Below the pieces are notes generated by a model. The model worked only from the letters and a program-made list of their open reading frames with translations, searched no databases and had not been told where the DNA came from. The position numbers and the translations under genes were made by a program. A stretch of 64,000 nt of DNA from Candidatus Binatia bacterium (lineage in GTDB: Bacteria; Desulfobacterota; Binatia; HRBIN30), in the NCBI GenBank assembly GCA_023150935.1, contig JAKLJW010000023.1:21869-85868 (forward strand), read 5' to 3'. Below are positions 51,545 to 60,544 of this stretch, piece after piece (within the stretch, counting starts at the first letter, position 1; each line of letters begins with the position of its first letter).

Positions 51545-51988
51545 GTGGCAATTCGCCTGCTGCTCGATGAGGATGTTCGGCCGTTACTCGCGCAGACCCT
51601 CCGCCAAAGGGGGTTCGATGCCCGCCACGTGGACGAGCTGAAGCGCAGCGGACTCAGCGATTCGGAACAGCTAGCCTTCGCCGCCAAGCAGCGACGGGCC
51701 TTCCTCACGCACAACATTCGCGACTTCGTGCTCCTCGATCGCGCGTACCGTGCGAAGGGCCTGACCCACTACGGCATCGCGGTGTGCGATCAAGTGCCCT
51801 TTCGCGAGCTGCTTGGGCGCACGTTGCGCTGCCTGGATCGAGAGTCGGAGGCGGGCATCCGCAACAGAAATGCTGGACACCCACCGACCCACACCCGCCG
51901 ACGCGGCACGCGACATTCCCTTCTCTCCATCGACGTCTCGCCGAGAGCGTGCGGGAACCCGTCATCACCTCGAATACGCTGGCGGTAG
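51545..51988 (+). CDS. DUF5615 PIN-like toxin with an aberrant C-terminal tail
   Basis: A 147-residue frame starting at GTG 51545 after TTGGGGGCTG. Residues 1-105 match DUF5615 (Mut7-C-like): RLLLDEDVRPLLAQTLRQRGFDARHVDE, ALTHN-type block AFLTHNIRDFVLLDRAY and GIAVCDQV. The family normally ends soon after residue 108. The last 40 residues (HPPTHTRRRGTRHSLL...) are unlike it and lead towards an IS3 remnant, so the gene may have lost its native end. No antitoxin gene is seen next to it, so it may be silent or harmless. Confidence 0.75.
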   Translation: MAIRLLLDEDVRPLLAQTLRQRGFDARHVDELKRSGLSDSEQLAFAAKQRRAFLTHNIRDFVLLDRAYRAKGLTHYGIAVCDQVPFRELLGRTLRCLDRESEAGIRNRNAGHPPTHTRRRGTRHSLLSIDVSPRACGNPSSPRIRWR

Positions 51989-52194
51989 AGCCCGACGTAC
52001 AACGACACCGCACCGACAGGGTCCGTCCCGAACGGCGGCCCGTCCGCCTCTGGTCGCCCACGATTCGCGCCCCCGTCGGGTGGGTGTCCAACGTTTCCTC
52101 CCGCCGACCGCCGCAAGGCTCCGCCAGTTAGTCACCATGCACTGCTTCATGGCGGGTACCCTGCGCCAACACACGCTGACACGCAGCTCACACC

Positions 52195-52440
52195 CTTCCG
52201 GGATGTGCGAGAGCTTCTTTGCCACGCTCGAATGCGAGCTGCTCGACCGCCATCGCTTTCGCCACCAAACCGCGGGCGCGCATGGCGATCTTCGAGTTCA
52301 TCGAGGGGTGGTACAATTCGCACCGTCGTCATTCCTCGCTCGCGCACCTCTCGCCGATAGCGTTCGAGCGCCGGTTCACAGGCTCGGCGTTTATCCCGGT
52401 ACCGACACCGCTCCCGGAAAGCCACGATGCCCACCCCTGA
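52195..52440 (+). pseudogene. IS3-family transposase (OrfB) C-terminal remnant, frameshifted
   Basis: In one frame M-CESFFATLECELLDRHRF (from 52203) and, after a +1 shift near 52255, ARMAIFEFIEGWYNSHRRHS and SLAHLSPIAFERRF in another (to the stop at 52440). Together these are the last third of an IS3-type integrase-core transposase, including the final catalytic Glu helix. Everything upstream (OrfA and the DD part) is missing, and I see no terminal repeats. Confidence 0.8.
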
Positions 52441-52904
52441 TCACCGACCGCAGCGCCTCCCCCTCGCGCTCCCCCTGACCTGCTACGCGCGTGGGAGCAG
52501 CTGCCCACAGTGTGGACGGGGGCTCAGGTCGCTTGCGCAGCTCGTCGCCTGGTATCACGTCGTGCTACATCGCCGTCCACAATGTGGACAGCAGCTTGTG
52601 CTGTCACCGTGGCTCGGATTTGTACGCGCGTGTTCGGACGATTTACAAATCGAATCCCAGAGATCAGAAACCAGGACTGGATCTCCAGTCCCTAACCGTC
52701 CACGAAAGCGGGACAGCTTCACGTGCCGCCGACGCCGATCGAGAGGCAGTTGTTGGAGCGGTCCGCATCGGGCAGGTTCGAACGGTTCTCCGTCCACCCG
52801 AGCAGCAGGGTGACGGCCTACGGGCATGCGGATAGCTCCTGGCGCCGGATTGTGGGGGAACGAGGCAACTGGCATGAGCGGCGCGACGCGAGTATATTCC
52901 GCCG
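52441..52904. other. 464-base region without a recognised gene; two similar palindromes
   Basis: No convincing gene. Two sites, GCCCACAGTGTGGAC (52503-52517) and GTCCACAATGTGGAC (52575-52589), share the core CCACA-R-TGTGG 72 bases apart; the second is a perfect palindrome except its centre. They may be binding sites for an unknown protein or part of an eroded mobile element. Confidence 0.4.
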
Positions 52905-53477
52905 ATGCCCGACGTTACCGCGATCTACCACCGGACCAAGGAAGTCAACATTTACCCGCTCGGCGGCGACCGCTTCCTGATCGAAGCTTTCCTGCAGGAC
53001 GAAGTTCACGACGTGCACGCCGAGGTGGAAGTCCTGCACCCATCGCTCGAGATCGTCGCGGCGCGCAGCGAGGTGCGCAACGGTCCCTTCACGGCGGTCT
53101 GCAACATGACCCACCCCAACGTGGAACGGCTGATCGGCATGCGCGTCGCGCGCGGCTTCACCGGAGAGGCGCGCAAGATCGTCGGCGGGTCCGAGGGCTG
53201 CCATCGCATCTCCGAGTTGCTCGTCGAGATCGCTCAGGCGGCTTATCAACTCCACTTCGTGCGCCTGTTTCAGGACGTTCCATCCGAGGTCCGCGCACGC
53301 GAGGACAATCCGAGCCTGCGGCACAAGTTCGTTCTCGGCAATGTGCCGGGGATGCTCAACACGTGCTTCTCTTACCGGGAACAGAGCGCACCGCTGATTG
53401 CCGAGAACCCCACGCCGCTGCGCTTGCGACCGCAGGCGATGCCGGTGCGCCGGATCGACGACACCGAAGGCAGGTAA
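52905..53477 (+). CDS. DUF2889 protein
   Basis: A 190-residue protein. The pattern RFLIEAFLQDEVHDVHAEVEVLHPSLEIVAARSEVRNGPFT, then GGSEGCHRISELLVEIAQAAYQ, fits DUF2889, whose conserved C-H and Cys-containing helix may bind metal. The final 60 residues include MLNTCFSYREQS. DUF2889 genes often lie near CoA-dependent metabolism, but none is adjacent here. ATG 52905 is preceded by a purine-poor leader. Confidence 0.8.
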   Translation: MPDVTAIYHRTKEVNIYPLGGDRFLIEAFLQDEVHDVHAEVEVLHPSLEIVAARSEVRNGPFTAVCNMTHPNVERLIGMRVARGFTGEARKIVGGSEGCHRISELLVEIAQAAYQLHFVRLFQDVPSEVRAREDNPSLRHKFVLGNVPGMLNTCFSYREQSAPLIAENPTPLRLRPQAMPVRRIDDTEGR

Positions 53478-53543
53478 TCCCGCTGCCGGCAAGCGCTCGC
53501 CGCAGCGCACCAATTGGCCCCCGGTGTCGTGGTGCGCGCCGCC

Positions 53544-54701
53544 CTAGGTGCGGCGCGTGTGCGGCGTCGGCGCGACTCCCTCGATGCGGAAGCCGTCGCC
53601 GGCGCCGCTGCCCGCCTCGCGCCCCGGGGGTGACTTGAATCGCATGTCGAAACCGCGAATCCGCAGGCGGAGGTTGTTGGCACTGTCGGCGTTCGCCAAC
53701 GCCTGTTCTTCGGAGACCCGCTCCTGGGCGTACAGATCGAATAGAGCCTGGTCGAACGTCTGCCCGCCCTCCTGCGTGCTCTTTTCCATCGCTTCCTTCA
53801 ACGTGTCGACCTCGCCGCGCTTGACGAGGTCCTTCACCCACGGCGTGTCGACGAGTATCTCGAGGGCTGCAACTCGCCTGCCGTCCACCCCGTGCACCAG
53901 CCGCTGCGAGATGATCGAGCGCAGGTTGAGGGAGAGCTGAAGGTAGATCTCCGGATGGCGCGTCGCCGGGAAGAAGTTCATCACCCGCTCGATCGCCTGA
54001 TTGGCGTTGTTCGAGTGTAACGTCGCCAGGCAGAGATGCCCCGTCTCGGCAAAGGTGATCGCCGCCAACATGGTTTCCTGATCGCGCACTTCGCCGATCA
54101 GGATGACGTCCGGGGCCTGGCGTAGCGTGTTCCGCAAGGCATCGGAAAAGGTCAGCGTATCGAAACCCAGCTCGCGTTGACTGACGATGCAACGCTTGTG
54201 CTTGTGGACAAACTCAATCGGATCCTCGACCGTCAAGATGTGTCCGTCGGTTTCCTGATTGCGGTAGTCGAGCATCGCCGCCAGGGTGGTCGACTTGCCG
54301 GACGCAGTGGCTCCGGTTACCAGCACCAGGCCTCGCCGACTGAGCGCAACCTGCTTCAGGATCGCCGGGAGACCCAGCTCGTCGATGGTGGGGATCTGCG
54401 TCTTGATGCGGCGGACAACTACACCCACGGCGCCGCGCTGCCGGTAGGCATTGACCCGGAAACGCCCAAGGCGATCGGAGCCGATCGCCAGGTTCATCTC
54501 GAGCTTCTCCTGAAACACCGCCTGCTGGCGCTCGGTCATCAACGCATAGGCCAGCGCCTCCGTCTGTGCCGCGGTGAGCGGCGGCCCATCGAGAGATTGG
54601 CTGACACCCTCGACACGCAAGACGGGAGGACTATCGACCGCGAGGTAGAGGTCCGACGCCTCCCGTTCGACCATCGAAGCCAGGAGGGGACGAATGTCCA
54701 T
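53544..54701 (-). CDS. pilU: type IV pilus retraction ATPase PilU
   Basis: A 385-residue PilT/PilU ATPase. Walker A GATASGKST and Walker B ILIGEVRD lie in the catalytic half, with TVEDPIEF (Asp box) and HLCLATLHSNNANQAIERVMNFFP (His box). The Walker A A-T-A-S variant and the C-terminal extension (about 30 residues beyond PilT, Gly-rich) are typical of PilU, the accessory retraction motor. It follows pilT with nine bases between. The pilin and the assembly genes are not in the window. Confidence 0.92.
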   Translation of the reverse strand: MDIRPLLASMVEREASDLYLAVDSPPVLRVEGVSQSLDGPPLTAAQTEALAYALMTERQQAVFQEKLEMNLAIGSDRLGRFRVNAYRQRGAVGVVVRRIKTQIPTIDELGLPAILKQVALSRRGLVLVTGATASGKSTTLAAMLDYRNQETDGHILTVEDPIEFVHKHKRCIVSQRELGFDTLTFSDALRNTLRQAPDVILIGEVRDQETMLAAITFAETGHLCLATLHSNNANQAIERVMNFFPATRHPEIYLQLSLNLRSIISQRLVHGVDGRRVAALEILVDTPWVKDLVKRGEVDTLKEAMEKSTQEGGQTFDQALFDLYAQERVSEEQALANADSANNLRLRIRGFDMRFKSPPGREAGSGAGDGFRIEGVAPTPHTRRT

Positions 54702-54710
54702 GCCCCGGCC

Positions 54711-55811
54711 TCAACGACCGGCGGCGGCGCGCATGCGCTGCCCGGCCGCGAGACGGGCATCGCCCCCCGGCGAATTGCCGAACAGATTCTGCGTCGTGGT
54801 CCGCTTTTGCGCCTCCTCCGCGCTCACCAGACCGCGCGACACCAGGTCGAGCAATGCCATGTCCATGGTCTGCATGCCGACCGACTGCCCGGTCTGCAGC
54901 ACCGATGGGATTTGATGGATCTTGTTTTCCCTGATCAGATTGCGCACCGCCGTCGTGCCGATGAGGATCTCCAGCGCCGCGATCCGGCCACCGCTGCGCT
55001 TCTTCAGCAGCGTCTGGGTAATAACCGCCTGTATCGACTCGGAAAACATGGCCCGGATCTGACCCTGCTGTCCGGCCGGGAAGACGTCGATGATGCGATC
55101 GACGGTCTTCGGAGCGCTCGACGTGTGCAGCGTGCCGAAGACCAGGTGTCCCGTCTCGGCCGCGGTCAGCGCCAGCGAGATGGTTTCGAGGTCACGCAGC
55201 TCTCCGACCAGGATGACGTCGGGGTCCTCGCGCAGCGCACCGCGCAACGCCGCGCTGAACGACATCGTATGCGGACCGACCTCACGCTGGTTCACCAGAC
55301 ATTTCTTCGAAACGTGCACGAACTCGATCGGATCCTCGATCGTCAGAATGTGTCCCTCGTAGCTGTCGTTGATGTAGTCGATCATCGCCGCCAGCGTCGT
55401 CGATTTGCCCGAACCGGTCGGGCCGGTGACCAGAACCAGGCCCTTCTCCTTGTCGCAAATCTCGCGTACCACCGGCGGCAGCGCAAGCTGCTCCATGGAG
55501 AGGATCTGCGTGGGAATGGTGCGAAAGACCGCCCCCTCACCCCACCGCGTCCGGAAGGCATTGACGCGGAAACGCGCCAGCTGGCCCAACTCGAATGAGA
55601 AATCAACGTCGTTGGTCTCCTGGAACGTCTTGCGCACGGCGTCACTCATGATGTCGAACACCATGTTGTGAACTTCGTCCGCCGTCAGCGCGGCGTGCTC
55701 TATGCGCTTTACGTCTCCATGTATGCGTACCATCGGGGGCTCCCCCGAGGTCAGATGCACATCGGAAGCACCTTCTCGATGCGCGAAGGTGAGCAACTCG
55801 GTCAGCTCCAT
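54711..55811 (-). CDS. pilT: type IV pilus retraction ATPase PilT
   Basis: A 366-residue hexameric ATPase that depolymerises pili: Walker A GPTGSGKST, Asp box TIEDPIEFVH, Walker B ILVGELRD, His box HLVFGTLHTSSAPKTVDRI and the AIRNLIRE-type block AVRNLIRENKIHQ needed for retraction. ATG 55811 has AAGGGG six bases upstream; a TTG at 55814 is less likely. Its stop lies nine bases before pilU, so both motors are made from one message. Confidence 0.94.
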   Translation of the reverse strand: MELTELLTFAHREGASDVHLTSGEPPMVRIHGDVKRIEHAALTADEVHNMVFDIMSDAVRKTFQETNDVDFSFELGQLARFRVNAFRTRWGEGAVFRTIPTQILSMEQLALPPVVREICDKEKGLVLVTGPTGSGKSTTLAAMIDYINDSYEGHILTIEDPIEFVHVSKKCLVNQREVGPHTMSFSAALRGALREDPDVILVGELRDLETISLALTAAETGHLVFGTLHTSSAPKTVDRIIDVFPAGQQGQIRAMFSESIQAVITQTLLKKRSGGRIAALEILIGTTAVRNLIRENKIHQIPSVLQTGQSVGMQTMDMALLDLVSRGLVSAEEAQKRTTTQNLFGNSPGGDARLAAGQRMRAAAGR

Positions 55812-55961
55812 CAATGCCCCTTACGTCCGTGCTGACCCTGACGAGGAGCAAGTCAGGGACCATAGCCACCCGCCTTACCGACACGACCATCGGAGACGAC
55901 GAATGACATCTGGCGGCACCGCACCGACGCCGGCAGCGACACATCGTCGTTGCCATAGCGG

Positions 55962-56585
55962 TCACGAAAGGCTGCTGAGCATTACCTTCATGAGTACGTT
56001 GCTGCCGGCGTGGTAGACGGTGGGCAGCAGGACGCTGCCGGTGCGGGCTCGCAGCCAGCCGTAGAGAAGAGCGGGGAAGAAGACCGCCAGACGCGCTGGC
56101 CCGCCGAAGGGAATGTGGCACAGGGCGAAAACCGCCGCGGCCACGACGAGACCGGCGCCCCACGAAGCGCCCAGCAAACGATAGGGACGATGCCACGTCA
56201 GATCGCACTGCGTTTGTAAGTACCCGCGAAAGAACACTTCCTCCGGCAGAGCGACGAGCAGTACCTGCTCCAGAATCAGAACCACGAAGTCGGGCGGGAG
56301 GCGCGGCGTGAAGGTCGCGCCGCTGAGCCAGTGCGCCCAGAGATAGTGCCCGAGGGCGTAGGGCACGAACACCCCGCCCACCAGCGCAAGGTGGAAACCG
56401 GGGCGGCCGATAGTGCCCCAGGTCAGGCCGTATGCCTCCAGTGGCCGCCGCGTCCAGGAAATGAGCGCCACGGGCACGAGAAGCCACAACGTCGGCAGGC
56501 GGAGACCGACCGCCAGGGAGAAGGTCAGTCCGAGAATCAGACCCGCCTCCAGCAGCGGCGGCAGTCGGCGACGCGTCGTTTCCAA
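55962..56585 (-). CDS. CPBP-family intramembrane metalloprotease
   Basis: An integral membrane protein of about 207 residues (longer if the start is TTG 56675 or 56693). It has the CPBP/Abi motifs PEEVFFRGYLQ (E-E-x3-R), FALCHIPFGG and VYHAGSNVL, with six or more hydrophobic helices. Such proteases resemble Rce1 and cut prenylated or bacteriocin-like peptides. TTG 56585 is tentatively used because GGAAG is upstream and it avoids a 53-base overlap with the carboxypeptidase-like gene. It lies downstream of that gene, with the same orientation. Confidence 0.82.
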   Translation of the reverse strand: METTRRRLPPLLEAGLILGLTFSLAVGLRLPTLWLLVPVALISWTRRPLEAYGLTWGTIGRPGFHLALVGGVFVPYALGHYLWAHWLSGATFTPRLPPDFVVLILEQVLLVALPEEVFFRGYLQTQCDLTWHRPYRLLGASWGAGLVVAAAVFALCHIPFGGPARLAVFFPALLYGWLRARTGSVLLPTVYHAGSNVLMKVMLSSLS

Positions 56586-56640
56586 GGAACCCGGCTTCCG
56601 GTTGCGGACCCGCGAGCGTTCGCCCTTGCCCGCGTTCCTG

Positions 56641-57780
56641 TCAGGGCGCCGCCGCGAGAATGCCGGTCGCGGCAACGTTGACCGGACTGACAAGCGGAAT
56701 CACCGACAGAATCCTCCCCTCCTGCTGCACGATCAATTCGCCGATTGGCTGATCGCGGCGCACCGGGGCGGCAATCTCGCCGGGCATCTGATAGCGGACC
56801 TCGATCAGCGATTCCTCGCCACGACGCCGCACCAGAGCGAACTCGCCTTCGGTCACCGGGGTTATCTCCGCAACGGCACCACCGGCGATCCGCACCGGGA
56901 CGTTAACTCGTTCCCCTTCCTTAACGACGTCGATGCGCTCGTACTGCGCGAATCCGCGCTTCAGCAGCTCCGCTGCCGTGGCGTAACACTGAGCCGGCAC
57001 CGTCGCCCCGAGTACGACCGCCAGGAGCCGCATCCCGCCGCGCTCCGCAGTGGCCACCACGCCGAATCCAGCCGAGGCATGCAGCCCGTCTACCCCTGCA
57101 ACCGCGCCCACCATGGGATTCGCGTTACGCAATATCACCGCCCCATCCTTGAGTGGCAGACCGGCCAGGCCGGACCAGTGGACCACAAGCTCATGGTCAA
57201 GCAAGGCGCGAGCAAGGCGGCCGAGTTCCCTGGCAGACGTCTGACTCGACGCTCCATCCACCTGGAGCGCCGATCTCCCAAGGTCGGCGAACTGCGTCGC
57301 CGTCATCCCGAGCCTCAGGGCACGGGCGTTCATCAGCTCCACACCGGCCGGTACCGAACCCGCAATCGTCTCCGTCACGGCGACCGTAGCATCCTCAGCA
57401 CCACTGACGGCAATGGCCTTGAGCAGATCGCTTAATGGATACCTCTCGTTCTCACGCAACGGTATGCCGGACCGCGCGGCCACCGCCGGACCCGGTGCCA
57501 CCGGCTCGTCCAGAGACAGCACCCCCAGGGCCACTTGCTCGAGACCGAGCAAGAGCACCATCAGCCGGGGGAACGACCCTGCCGGCCTGAGCGCTTCACT
57601 ATTGAACTCCTCAAGCACCCGACCGCCGAGAGCGTCCATCAAGAGGAACGATATATCGCGCGACGCGGCTGGGGTTGCCGAGGCGCGAGCCGTAACCGCC
57701 AGCGCCACCTCAGCGAAACATATCAGCGCCGCAACGCTCGCAAAGCACAGAAGGCCTTCCACCCAACCCCGCCGCAGCAT
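56641..57780 (-). CDS. D,D-carboxypeptidase-like (S11) protein lacking catalytic motifs
   Basis: A 379-residue protein of the PBP5/6 type by overall order: signal/anchor (LLCFASVAALICFAEVALA), S11 domain and a C-terminal beta-domain (GERVNVPVRIAGG, PVRRDQPIGELIV). The active-site motifs are changed. The S-x-x-K position is SFPR (Lys to Arg), S-x-N is SGAED (Asn lost), and the K-T-G block V-D-G-L-K-T-G is V-D-G-L-H-A-S with a short deletion. It should therefore bind but not hydrolyse peptidoglycan peptides. The CPBP protease gene follows. Confidence 0.78.
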   Translation of the reverse strand: MLRRGWVEGLLCFASVAALICFAEVALAVTARASATPAASRDISFLLMDALGGRVLEEFNSEALRPAGSFPRLMVLLLGLEQVALGVLSLDEPVAPGPAVAARSGIPLRENERYPLSDLLKAIAVSGAEDATVAVTETIAGSVPAGVELMNARALRLGMTATQFADLGRSALQVDGASSQTSARELGRLARALLDHELVVHWSGLAGLPLKDGAVILRNANPMVGAVAGVDGLHASAGFGVVATAERGGMRLLAVVLGATVPAQCYATAAELLKRGFAQYERIDVVKEGERVNVPVRIAGGAVAEITPVTEGEFALVRRRGEESLIEVRYQMPGEIAAPVRRDQPIGELIVQQEGRILSVIPLVSPVNVAATGILAAAP

Positions 57781-57855
57781 GCGGCCTCACTACCATATCA
57801 CCGTGGCATTGCCACGTGCGTAACGGGGTATGACAAGTAAGCCGAGGGATCGGGA

Positions 57856-58152
57856 CTACTCGTCGTCGCGGTCCCGCGGCCCGCCCTCGCGCGGGCCCCG
57901 CGGCGTCTGCGGTCGCGCCTCGTTAACGATGATTTGGCGGTTTACCAGGTTGTGCCCGTTCAGCATCTGCACCGCCCGTTCAGCCTCGTCCTGGTTGGCC
58001 ATTTCGACGAATCCAAAGCCACGAGACTGTCCGGAGAACTTGTCGCGGATGATGTTCACGGACTGCACGGCACCCGCCTGTTGAAACAGCGTCTGCAGTT
58101 CGTCCTCGCGGACCTTGAAGGGGAGGTTGCCCACGTACAACCGAGTGCCCAT
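57856..58152 (-). CDS. RRM-type RNA-binding protein
   Basis: A 98-residue single RRM: RNP2 LYVGNL (5-10), RNP1 RGFGFVEM (about 44-51), then AERAVQMLNGHNLVNRQIIVNEA and a disordered RPQTPRGPREGG tail ending in Asp/Glu. It matches the cyanobacterial/proteobacterial Rbp group, which is often cold-induced. GGAGG lies seven bases before ATG 58152. The GC-rich tail codons are unremarkable for the window. Confidence 0.93.
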   Translation of the reverse strand: MGTRLYVGNLPFKVREDELQTLFQQAGAVQSVNIIRDKFSGQSRGFGFVEMANQDEAERAVQMLNGHNLVNRQIIVNEARPQTPRGPREGGPRDRDDE

Positions 58153-58374
58153 GTATTCGCCTCCTTGCGGCACGCGCCAAGGGGACCCGCGACCTCCCGA
58201 CATACCCCAATGGCCTGTGGGCTCGTCCGGATTCGACGCAGGCTCCCCCTTCAATGCGGTGAAACTCTACTGCCGGAGCGCGAGTCTAGTCAATGCAAAT
58301 CTTGGACGACACACGTCCCTGGTCCGATGGAGTGGCCGCTCCTGACCGCCCGAGAGCCACCCGCCCCACCCGGA

Positions 58375-59457
58375 TCAGATGTAACCCGACGCCGACAGAT
58401 ACTCGGCCACCAGCACCGCACCTTTGGCGGCACCCATCTTGGTATTGTGCGACACGAGCACGTACTTGACGCCGTGGGGGAACGCTTGATCGGCACGGAT
58501 GCGACCCACGCTCGTGGTCATGCCCCCGTCGGCATCGCGATCCAGACGCGGTTGCGGCCGGAAGGGGTCGTCGTGGACGGTAATCAAGTGTCGCGGCGCC
58601 GAGGGCAGAGCCAAAGCATCCAGCTCCGCTCCGCACTCACGGAACGCCGCCGCGACGTCGTCCGGCGGGCACGGCCGCGTCGTTGCAACGCACACCGACT
58701 CGGTATGCCCCTCGATGACCGCCGCACGTGTGCAGGTCGGGCTCACCGGGAACGGGGCAGGCACGATACCGTCGGCACCGAGCTTACCGAGGATCTTGCC
58801 GGTCTCCCGGGCGACCTTCTCCTCTTCTCCCGAGATGTACGGAATGACGTTGTCGACGATGTCGAGACCGACCACACCCGGCGACCGTCCTGCACCCGAG
58901 ATGCCCTGCATCGAAGTCATGATGACGCACTCGATCCCGAAGCGATCGAGGAGCGGCTTCAGCGTTATCACCATGCCCATGGTGGTGCAGTTCGGCAGCG
59001 GCGTGATGAACCCGCGCCAACCGCGCCGGCGGCGCTGGATATCGATGAGACGAGCGTGCTCGAAATTGACGCCCGGCACCATGATCGGGATGTCGTCTTC
59101 ATACCGAAAGGCCGAAGCCGTGCTGATCACCGGAACGCGCTCGGCATAGCGGGGCTCCAGTTCCCGCGCAGCGTCCGATTCCACGGCCGTGAACACGACG
59201 TCGATGCCGTCGAGATCGATATCGGCGGCATTACCCACCTGCAGGTCCAGCACAGCCGCGGGCGGCTCTTCCGCACACCACCAGCGACGGGCCCCCGTCT
59301 TCGCGTCGCAGATCGCCTCCCCATACCGCTTGCCTGCCGATCGTTCGGAGGCCGCAACCAGAACAGTGTCGAACCAGGGATGTCCGTTTAGAGCCACCAG
59401 GCACTGCTGACCGGCGATGCCGGTTGCGCCAACCACAGCCGCGCGCTTCTTGTTCAT
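58375..59457 (-). CDS. asd: aspartate-semialdehyde dehydrogenase
   Basis: A 360-residue enzyme. The Rossmann motif AVVGATGIAGQQCL is at the N-terminus, the catalytic Cys in LPNCTTMGMVI (about 154-164), the SMQGISGAGRSPGV block and the substrate His/Arg part in SPTCTRAAVIEGHTESVCV. The length and S-G-A-G-R-S-P-G motif resemble the archaeal/yeast-type branch. It makes aspartate semialdehyde for lysine, threonine and diaminopimelate. GAAAGGA precedes ATG 59457. Confidence 0.92.
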   Translation of the reverse strand: MNKKRAAVVGATGIAGQQCLVALNGHPWFDTVLVAASERSAGKRYGEAICDAKTGARRWWCAEEPPAAVLDLQVGNAADIDLDGIDVVFTAVESDAARELEPRYAERVPVISTASAFRYEDDIPIMVPGVNFEHARLIDIQRRRRGWRGFITPLPNCTTMGMVITLKPLLDRFGIECVIMTSMQGISGAGRSPGVVGLDIVDNVIPYISGEEEKVARETGKILGKLGADGIVPAPFPVSPTCTRAAVIEGHTESVCVATTRPCPPDDVAAAFRECGAELDALALPSAPRHLITVHDDPFRPQPRLDRDADGGMTTSVGRIRADQAFPHGVKYVLVSHNTKMGAAKGAVLVAEYLSASGYI

Positions 59458-59560
59458 GATCGGTCCTTTCGAAACCGGATATTAGGGAACGCCGGCGGCA
59501 GTTGCCAAGGGGCCCGGAACGTTGAGCCGGGGAGTCAGCTCGTTTAGGATCGGTGACTCG

Positions 59561-60544
59561 ATGATTCGCGCCGAACACCTGACCAAACAGTTCGCCACGC
59601 TCACGGCCATCGACGACGTGTCTTTCGAGGTGTCACGCGGGGAAGTCGTTGGCTTCCTCGGGCCGAACGGCGCCGGCAAGAGCACGACCATGCGCATCCT
59701 CGGCGGCATCTTCCCACCGACGAGTGGCCGCGCCGTGGTCGCCGGGCATGACGTGGTCACCGAATCGCTCGCGGCACGGCGGGCGGTCGGCTACCTCACC
59801 GAACGCGTGTCGCTGTATCTCGACATGACGGTGCGGGAGTATCTCCAGTACGTCGCCGAGCTCAAGGGCCTGCAGCGGCGCCAGCGCGGCGACGAGGTGG
59901 ATCGCGCGCTGCACGCCTGCAGCATAACGCACGTAGCGCACCGCCTCGTAGGCACGCTCTCGAAGGGCTACCGCCAGCGCGTCGGTATTGCCCAGGCCCT
60001 TGTCGGGCGACCGCAGGTCCTTATTCTCGACGAACCGACGGCCGGACTCGATCCGGAGCAGGTGGCGGAAATGCGCCACCTGATCCGCACTTTCCACGGC
60101 GAGAGCACGGTAATTCTGTCGACGCACATACTGTCGGAGGTCGAGGCCATCTGCGATCGGGTGATCATCATCGATAAGGGCCGCGTCCTCGCGGTCGACA
60201 CTACCGCCAACTTGAATCGGCGGTTGCGACGGACGTCGCAAATCCATGTGGAAGTCGGCGCGCCCGTGGCGGCCGTGGTTCGACGTTTGGAGGCAGTTCC
60301 CGGGGTGGTCGAGATCACGCCGGCCGTCAGTGCCTCGTCCGACACCGTCAGCATCGTCGTTGCCACCGAGAAGGACCGCGACCTGCGCGCCACCGTCGCA
60401 GCGGTGGTGGCCGAAGCCGGCTGGCCCTTGCTCGAATTGCGTCCGGTGACGCTCACGCTCGAAGAGATCTTCTTGCGCCTGGTGTCCGAGCAGAAGAAAG
60501 ACAACGAGGAGAGGCATGAAGGCGCTCGTCATTTGCCGGCGTGA
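59561..60544 (+). CDS. ABC transporter ATP-binding protein, GldA type
   Basis: A 327-residue ATPase: Walker A GPNGAGKST, signature LSKGYRQRVGIAQ, Walker B VLILDEPTAGLDP and STHILSEVEAICDR. The C-terminal 90 residues (SQIHVEVGAPVAAVVRRLEAVPGV...) are the DUF4162-like extension. The four-gene cluster of ATPase, ABC-2 permease, GldG-like and DUF4340 proteins matches the Gld-type transporter found far outside gliding bacteria. It overlaps the permease gene by 29 bases. ATG 59561 follows AGGATCGGTGA. Confidence 0.92.
   Translation: MIRAEHLTKQFATLTAIDDVSFEVSRGEVVGFLGPNGAGKSTTMRILGGIFPPTSGRAVVAGHDVVTESLAARRAVGYLTERVSLYLDMTVREYLQYVAELKGLQRRQRGDEVDRALHACSITHVAHRLVGTLSKGYRQRVGIAQALVGRPQVLILDEPTAGLDPEQVAEMRHLIRTFHGESTVILSTHILSEVEAICDRVIIIDKGRVLAVDTTANLNRRLRRTSQIHVEVGAPVAAVVRRLEAVPGVVEITPAVSASSDTVSIVVATEKDRDLRATVAAVVAEAGWPLLELRPVTLTLEEIFLRLVSEQKKDNEERHEGARHLPA

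Noticed and set aside
52491..52835. A 114-codon frame with paired cysteines
   Set aside because: No start signal, no family resemblance, and it covers the paired palindromes in a region of decayed sequence.
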